Below, piece by piece: positions 14,120-18,173 of a stretch of DNA of 18,173 bases (position 1 is the first letter of the stretch; each line of letters opens with the position of its first letter). This stretch comes from an uncultured Oscillospiraceae bacterium (GTDB lineage Bacteria; Bacillota; Clostridia; Oscillospirales; Acutalibacteraceae). Under the pieces are notes generated by a model, which was not told where the DNA came from, made no database searches, and was given only the letters and a program-made list of their open reading frames with translations. The position numbers and the translations under genes are program-made. The stretch lies in the NCBI GenBank assembly GCA_958354085.1, contig CATWUX010000036.1:1-18173 (forward strand). The letters run 5' to 3'.

Positions 14120-15310
14120 ATGCGTATTGCCCTGTTCGGAGGAACGTTCGACCCGATTCACAGCGGCCATATCGAGTTGGCGCTGGCCTTTGCCCGCCGG
14201 CTGAATTTGGACAAGGTGCTGCTCATGCCCACGTTCGTGCCCCCGCATAAGCTCAAGCCCCATATGGCGCCGGCGGCGCACCGCCTGCGGATGTGCGAGC
14301 TGGCCGCGCAGCCGTATCCTGTGCTGGAGGTGTCCGACCTCGAAATCAGCCGCGGCGGCGCGAGCTTCACGGCGGATACGCTGGAGACGCTGCAGGGACA
14401 GTATCCGGAGGCGCAGTGGTACCTGATCACCGGTGCGGATATGTTCTTGACGCTGGCGACGTGGTGGCGGTTTGAGGATATCGCGGCGATAGCGGTGCTG
14501 TGCGCTGCGCCGCGCGGCGATAAAACGCTCGCACAGCTGCAGGCGTACGCCGCGGTGCTGGAACAGGACGGCGCGCGCTGTGCGGTGGAGGATATTCCGG
14601 TGATGGATGTGTCGTCCACCGAAATTCGCCGCCGGGTGCGCACCGGGGAACCGCTGGGGACGCTGGTACCGCCGGCGGTGGCGGCGTATATCGCGCGGTA
14701 TGGGTTGTATACCCACGCGGAAGAAATGGAGTCGAGTACGTTGGAAGAACAATTTTTGGAAATTTTGAGCAAGCGGTTGGGGAAAAAGCGGCTGGCGCAT
14801 TCTCTGGCCGTCGCCGAAGAGGCGCAGCGACTGGCGCTTCGCTACGGCGCGGATGCGGCTAAGGCGCGTACCGCCGGCCTGCTTCATGATATTTTAAAGG
14901 ATACCGACGGCGAAACGCAGTTGCAAATGCTGCGGGATTTTGGTATACTACTAGATACCGTCGAACAGCACGCGCCCAAGCTGTGGCATGCGCGTGCCGG
15001 CGCGGCTTTCCTTGAGCAGGTGCTGGGGATCACCGACCGCGATATTTTGCAGGCGGTGCGGTATCACACCACGGCGCGCGCCGGAATGTCGCTGCTGGAA
15101 AAGGTGCTGTATCTGGCGGATTTCACGTCGGCGGATCGCGATTATCCCGATGTGGACGTGATGCGCCGGCTGGTGGATGTTTCGATAGAGGAAGCCATGG
15201 ACTATGCGCTGACTTACAGTATCCGCGAGCTGCTCGAAAAGCAGCAGGCGATTCACCCGGATACACTGGCCGCATATAATGAACTGGTTCTGTCAAAAAC
15301 GACGGAATAA
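14120..15310 (+). CDS. nadD: Fused NadD-YqeK: nicotinate-nucleotide adenylyltransferase plus HD-domain phosphohydrolase
   Basis: One continuous 396-residue frame encodes two enzymes that are usually separate neighbours. Residues 1-197 are NadD, which makes nicotinic acid adenine dinucleotide from NaMN and ATP: GGTFDPIHSGH (7-17), ITGADMF (103-109), and the C-terminal SSTEIRRRV (165-173). After a linker (about 198-215), residues 216-396 are YqeK, an HD-domain family shown to cleave Ap4A symmetrically. His227, His256-Asp257 (LLHD), His316 (RYHTT) and Asp333 (YLADF) supply the metal ligands. The start ATG follows CAGGAGGAAG, 6 nt away. The internal Met203 (ATG at 14726) has a weak GGAAG site and could give some separate YqeK. 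Two promoter-like sites lie in the yqeK half. The codon run ATA-CTA-CTA at 14945-14953 is unusual for this CTG-rich genome. Confidence 0.93.
   Translation: MRIALFGGTFDPIHSGHIELALAFARRLNLDKVLLMPTFVPPHKLKPHMAPAAHRLRMCELAAQPYPVLEVSDLEISRGGASFTADTLETLQGQYPEAQWYLITGADMFLTLATWWRFEDIAAIAVLCAAPRGDKTLAQLQAYAAVLEQDGARCAVEDIPVMDVSSTEIRRRVRTGEPLGTLVPPAVAAYIARYGLYTHAEEMESSTLEEQFLEILSKRLGKKRLAHSLAVAEEAQRLALRYGADAAKARTAGLLHDILKDTDGETQLQMLRDFGILLDTVEQHAPKLWHARAGAAFLEQVLGITDRDILQAVRYHTTARAGMSLLEKVLYLADFTSADRDYPDVDVMRRLVDVSIEEAMDYALTYSIRELLEKQQAIHPDTLAAYNELVLSKTTE
14921..14949 (+). promoter_or_regulatory. Candidate extended -10 sigma-A promoter inside the yqeK domain
   Basis: TTGCAA (14921-14926), a 17-nt spacer ending in TGG, and TATACT (14944-14949) form an extended -10 promoter pattern (TGnTATACT). 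The -10 sequence is encoded by GGT-ATA-CTA-CTA, codons that are rare here, where leucine is usually CTG and isoleucine ATC or ATT. That hints at selection on the DNA rather than the protein. A transcript starting near 14956 would run into the LCP gene, rsfS and leuS. Confidence 0.45.
15252..15280 (+). promoter_or_regulatory. Candidate promoter for the LCP gene at the 3' end of nadD-yqeK
   Basis: TTCACC (15252-15257, four of six consensus bases) and a perfect TATAAT (15275-15280) are separated by 17 nt. The predicted start near 15287 is about 80 nt before the LCP start codon, a normal leader length. The leader would contain the stem-loop at 15333-15347. The site lies in the last codons of yqeK. 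Confidence 0.4.
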
Positions 15311-15332
15311 AACGCGTACCGGGACGGCGGAC

Positions 15333-15347
15333 AGGCCGTTTCGGCCT
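15333..15347. repeat. Short GC stem-loop in the LCP leader
   Basis: AGGCCG (15333-15338) and CGGCCT (15342-15347) pair perfectly around a TTT loop. The CAGGGAGGGA ribosome site of the next gene begins 2 nt later, so the structure may influence translation start. No T-run follows the stem. Confidence 0.4.
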
Positions 15348-15364
15348 TCAGGGAGGGATTCGCT

Positions 15365-16621
15365 TTGGCAAAGGATAAACGAAAAAACCGTCCGGCCGGA
15401 ACGTCGGCGAAAAAAACAGCCGGTACCGCGCCGCGCAAGCCGGCGCGTTCCAGAAAGAAGAAAATGCCGGTTGGCAAGATCGTGCTGCTGTCTCTGCTCA
15501 GCGTGCTGATTCTTGTGTCGCTGATCTTCATCGTGGTCTTGGCCAAGTATCTGTGGGATACGCTCAAGCCGAGCGCCGGCAAGCCGGATGTATCGGTGAC
15601 CTCCCACGATACTACGCCGGAATCCGACCGGGATAAGGTCGCTTATTATGTTTTGGGCCTGCTGGGCGCCGAAGAAGGCGACGCGACCGAAATGCTGTCG
15701 CTCGTCTGTCACGACAAGCAGAAAAACACCGTGCAGATTCTGCAGCTGCCGCAGGATACCTATTTGAACGCACCTGATCACTGGGCGGTGAACAAGGTCG
15801 GCGAGGTTTGGAGCAATCCCAAGCCGCTGACTTTTTGTGAGGCGGGCAGCTGCGGCTGTCGGGTGTTTGAACCGGAGATCAAAGACGGCAAGCACACCGT
15901 CTGCGGCACGCCGCTGACCGAGAAGACCGGTTCTGCGACCGGTAATGTGGTGGATATTTTTGATTCGCTGCTGAGTATGCCGGTGGACGGCTATTTCCTG
16001 CTGCCGCAGGAAGCTTTCATGAAGCTGGTGGACGCGGTGGACGGCGTGGATGTGCAGTTGGCGGAAAAGCTGAAGGTGGACGACGTGGAATACGCCGCCG
16101 GTGTGCAGACACTGGACGGCAAGGCCGCGCTCCAGTATATCAATACGCGCAAATCCGGCGTCGAGGGCGATGTGGCACGGCTCGTGCGGCAGCGCGGCGT
16201 GTTTGTGTCGCTGTTCCAGCGGCTGTTTGCCGCCAGCGATGAGGAGCTGACCGACGATATCATCGGCCCGGTCATGTACGGCTCCACCCCGATCCGCACG
16301 ATGCACAAGACCGCGACCATCGTGCCGCTGCTGCGCGAACTGTCCAAGGTGCCGTTCGCCAATATGACCGCGTATATCCTGCCCGGAGGCGTGGCAAAAT
16401 CGGACGGCGTGTCCTATTACGCGCCGCTGCGCACGCAGACCGTAGAACTTCTCAACCGCGCGTTCAATCCGTACGGCGAGCCGATCACGGAGGGCAGCGT
16501 GCTGATCGTGGAGCTTAACGGCACCAAGGAGGGCGAGCTGTATGAGCAGACGCTGTCCGACTTGGTGGTGGAGCAATCCGGTGACGCGTCGCCGGACGAA
16601 TCTTCCGCCGTTGCGGAATAA
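15365..16621 (+). CDS. LytR-CpsA-Psr (LCP) family membrane-anchored protein
   Basis: LCP proteins transfer undecaprenyl-linked polymers to peptidoglycan on the outer face of the membrane. The TTG start lies 7 nt after GGGAGGG, giving 418 residues. A very basic cytoplasmic tail (1-37) is followed by one membrane helix (about 38-60) and an extracellular LCP domain (about 90-290). Recognisable pieces are GDATEMLSLV (105-114), LPQDTYL (128-134), LDGKAALQYINTRK (250-263) and the DVARLVRQR region (269-277). Two things are odd. The usual PRDT arginine is Gln130, and an insert near 154-182 holds four cysteines (158, 163, 165, 180). A C-terminal extension (about 300-418) ends in an acidic tail; about 372-404 may be a LytR-C-like piece. 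An LCP gene between yqeK and rsfS is common in Clostridia, and its exact polymer substrate is unknown. Confidence 0.88.
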   Translation: MAKDKRKNRPAGTSAKKTAGTAPRKPARSRKKKMPVGKIVLLSLLSVLILVSLIFIVVLAKYLWDTLKPSAGKPDVSVTSHDTTPESDRDKVAYYVLGLLGAEEGDATEMLSLVCHDKQKNTVQILQLPQDTYLNAPDHWAVNKVGEVWSNPKPLTFCEAGSCGCRVFEPEIKDGKHTVCGTPLTEKTGSATGNVVDIFDSLLSMPVDGYFLLPQEAFMKLVDAVDGVDVQLAEKLKVDDVEYAAGVQTLDGKAALQYINTRKSGVEGDVARLVRQRGVFVSLFQRLFAASDEELTDDIIGPVMYGSTPIRTMHKTATIVPLLRELSKVPFANMTAYILPGGVAKSDGVSYYAPLRTQTVELLNRAFNPYGEPITEGSVLIVELNGTKEGELYEQTLSDLVVEQSGDASPDESSAVAE

Positions 16622-16645
16622 ATACGGAAAGGAATGGTCATATCG

Positions 16646-17008
16646 ATGCAGGCAAGAGAACTTGCTGAGCAGGTCGTGCGCACTTTGGATAAGCACAAGG
16701 CGCAGGACGTGCAGCTCCTCCGCGTGGAGGATGTTACCACTATCACCGATTATTTCGTGATCGCCGCCGGCACCAGCTCGACGCAGGTGAAGGCGCTGGT
16801 CGATTACGTGGAATATGAGCTGGACCAGCAGGGGGTTGCCCCGCTGCGCGTCGAGGGATATGCCACCGCCAACTGGATCCTGCTGGATTACGGCAGTGTG
16901 GTCGTCCATGTGTTTTACTCCGAAACCCGCCGCTTTTATGATCTGGAACGGCTGTGGAAAGACGCTCAGAAGGTGGATATTACCGCGATTCTGGATGCGG
17001 AACAGTGA
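16646..17008 (+). CDS. rsfS: Ribosomal silencing factor RsfS
   Basis: RsfS binds large-subunit protein uL14 and blocks subunit joining, lowering translation in starvation or stationary phase; it also aids large-subunit assembly. I start it at the ATG giving MQARELAEQV, 120 residues, matching the family start. An ATG at 16634 in the same frame directly abuts the GGAAAGGA site (16626-16633) and so has no spacing, while the chosen start has about 12 nt. Conserved features are the ITDYFVIAAG strand, STQVKALVDYVE, EGYATANWILLDYG and the VHVFYSETRRFYDLERLW C-terminal region. The gene sits between the LCP gene and leuS. The nearby yhbY gene also acts on the large subunit. Confidence 0.96.
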   Translation: MQARELAEQVVRTLDKHKAQDVQLLRVEDVTTITDYFVIAAGTSSTQVKALVDYVEYELDQQGVAPLRVEGYATANWILLDYGSVVVHVFYSETRRFYDLERLWKDAQKVDITAILDAEQ

Positions 17009-17013
17009 ATCAC

Positions 17014-17065
17014 CGGCAGGACTGCCGAACAAGGCATATTGAGGCTGCCGCTTGCGGGAGGCAGC
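17014..17065 (+). promoter_or_regulatory. leuS leader with two stem-loops and alternative pairings
   Basis: Four short segments are mutually complementary: GGCAG (17015-17019), CTGCC (17022-17026), CTGCC (17045-17049) and GGCAG (17060-17064). They can pair 1-2 and 3-4 as two local hairpins, or 1-3 or 2-4 as competing long-range stems. The leuS ribosome site GTGGAGGT (17066-17073) begins right after segment 4. No T-run follows and the gap is too short for a T-box leader, so any control here would be of another kind. The segments are only 5-6 bp, so function is uncertain. Confidence 0.35.
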
Positions 17066-17081
17066 GTGGAGGTTAAGAACA

Positions 17082-18173
17082 ATGCGTTACGAACCGTCAA
17101 AAATCGAAAAAAAGTGGCAAAAAATCTGGGAGACCGAAAACACGTTCGCGGCGTCGGAGGATCATTCCAAGCCGAAGTTTTACGCGCTGGTTGAGTTCCC
17201 CTACCCGTCCGGACAGGGGCTGCATGTCGGGCATCCGCGTTCCTATACGGCGCTGGACGTGGTGGCGCGCAAACGCCGTCTCGAAGGCTATAATGTGCTG
17301 TACCCGATGGGGTGGGACGCGTTTGGTCTGCCGACCGAAAATTTTGCCATCAAAAACCACATTCATCCCGAAATCGTGACCAAAAACAACGTGGCGCGGT
17401 TTAAGAGCCAGCTGCAGGCGCTCGGCTTGTCCTTTGACTGGACGCGGGAGATCAACACCACCGATCCGGAGTACTATAAATGGACACAATGGATCTTTTT
17501 GCAGTTGTTCAAGCATGGGCTGGCCTATAAAAAGGAAATGGCCGTCAACTGGTGCACCTCCTGTAAGTGCGTGCTGGCCAACGAGGAGGTCGTGGGCGGC
17601 GTCTGCGAACGCTGCGGCGGCGAGGTCGTCCGCAAGGTCAAGAGCCAGTGGATGCTGAAAATTACCGAATACGCGCAGCGGCTTATCGACGATCTGGATC
17701 TGGTGGATTATCCGGAACGCGTCCGGGCGCAGCAGATCCATTGGATCGGCCGTTCCACCGGCGCGCAGGTCACCTTCCAGACCACTGCCGGCCAGCCGGT
17801 CGTGGTGTATACGACGCGGCCGGATACGCTGTTCGGCGCGACGTATATGGTCATGTCGCCGGAGCATCCGCTGCTGGAGCAGTGGGCGGATACGCTCACC
17901 AATATGGACGCGGTGCGTGCCTATCAGGCGGAAGCCGCGCGCAAATCCGACTTTGAACGTACCGAGGTCGCCAAAGATAAAACCGGTGTCAAGCTGGAGG
18001 GCGTGCGCGCCATCAACCCGGTCAACGGCAAGGAGATCCCGATCTTTATTTCCGATTACGTGCTGGTGTCCTACGGTACCGGCGCGATCATGGCGGTGCC
18101 GGCGCACGACACCCGCGACTGGGAGTTTGCAAAGGCGTTTGATCTGCCGATCGGCGAGGTCGTCAAGGGCGGC
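17082..18173 (+). CDS. leuS: Leucyl-tRNA synthetase, N-terminal 364 residues (runs off the window)
   Basis: This class Ia aminoacyl-tRNA synthetase charges tRNA-Leu and edits mischarged products. The frame is open to the window edge, so the anticodon-binding part and the KMSKS loop are not seen. Visible features are FPYPSGQGLHVGH with the HIGH-type motif HVGH (48-51), WDAFGLPTEN (78-87), and a zinc-binding module with Cys158, Cys161, Cys175 and Cys178. The CP1 editing domain follows, with TTRPDTLFGAT (244-254) and YGTGAIMAVPAHDTRDWEF (331-349), where Asp346 should be the editing aspartate. HPRSYTALD replaces the more usual HPLGYTATD after HIGH; I recall a similar form in Oscillospirales relatives. 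The ATG follows GTGGAGGT with 8-nt spacing. rsfS-leuS adjacency is common in Clostridia. Confidence 0.97.
   Translation, partial: MRYEPSKIEKKWQKIWETENTFAASEDHSKPKFYALVEFPYPSGQGLHVGHPRSYTALDVVARKRRLEGYNVLYPMGWDAFGLPTENFAIKNHIHPEIVTKNNVARFKSQLQALGLSFDWTREINTTDPEYYKWTQWIFLQLFKHGLAYKKEMAVNWCTSCKCVLANEEVVGGVCERCGGEVVRKVKSQWMLKITEYAQRLIDDLDLVDYPERVRAQQIHWIGRSTGAQVTFQTTAGQPVVVYTTRPDTLFGATYMVMSPEHPLLEQWADTLTNMDAVRAYQAEAARKSDFERTEVAKDKTGVKLEGVRAINPVNGKEIPIFISDYVLVSYGTGAIMAVPAHDTRDWEFAKAFDLPIGEVVKGG

Noticed and set aside
16634..16645. ATG four codons upstream as the RsfS start
   Set aside because: It directly abuts the GGAAAGGA ribosome site with no spacing. The ATG at 16646 matches the family N-terminus.
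15293..17032. Long minus-strand open frame opposite the LCP gene and rsfS
   Set aside because: Same reason: a shadow of two well-supported genes, with no recognisable domain.
17009..17081. T-box leader before leuS
   Set aside because: The gap is only 73 nt and lacks both the T-box sequence and a terminator/antiterminator of the usual size.
17289..17294. TATAAT within leuS
   Set aside because: The region 17 nt upstream is GC-rich without a -35 match. The motif encodes the conserved Tyr-Asn of LeuRS.

Overview
The window is a dense, single-strand (+) block of housekeeping genes from a GC-rich genome (about 60% G+C judged by eye, codons ending mostly in G or C). Gene content and order suggest a Firmicute of class Clostridia, most likely an Oscillospirales (Ruminococcaceae/Oscillospiraceae) relative. 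This is an inference from family synteny, from the frequent TTG and GTG starts behind strong Shine-Dalgarno sites, and from the form of LeuRS. I see no tRNA, rRNA, insertion sequence, phage gene, CRISPR array or gene on the minus strand. No gap between genes is longer than about 100 bases.

Layout. (1) 1-4300: tail of an unknown gene, a SpoU/TrmH-type RNA methyltransferase, dprA and topA, with a perfect 20-bp inverted repeat between the last two. (2) 4299-6916: trmFO (tRNA m5U54), plsX (acyl phosphate synthesis) and a small acyl-carrier-protein homologue that lacks the phosphopantetheine serine. (3) 6931-13186: rnc, an Elp3-like radical SAM gene, smc and ftsY, which is the rnc-smc-ftsY core known from Bacillus with a radical SAM gene inserted. 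(4) 13198-17008: rdgB-type nucleotide pyrophosphatase, yhbY, a fused nadD-yqeK gene, a membrane-anchored LytR-CpsA-Psr (LCP) protein and rsfS. (5) 17082 to the end: the first 364 codons of leuS.

The genes are spaced or overlapped by a few bases to a few tens of bases, so they are probably read as one or a few long transcripts. Shared themes are RNA and ribosome maturation (methyltransferase, TrmFO, RNase III, radical SAM, YhbY, RsfS), chromosome handling (DprA, TopA, SMC), membrane and envelope functions (PlsX, FtsY, LCP) and NAD/nucleotide housekeeping (NadD, YqeK, RdgB). Three sigma-A-like promoter candidates lie inside coding sequence (late smc and twice in the yqeK part). They would allow separate expression of ftsY onward and of LCP-rsfS-leuS.

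No wholly new multi-gene system is evident; most of the window is recognisable core machinery. The points most worth following are the ACP-like protein with proline at the serine position, the NadD-YqeK fusion carrying promoter-like sequences in its second half, the LCP protein with an altered arginine motif and a cysteine cluster, the long dprA/topA hairpin, and the four-segment leader before leuS.
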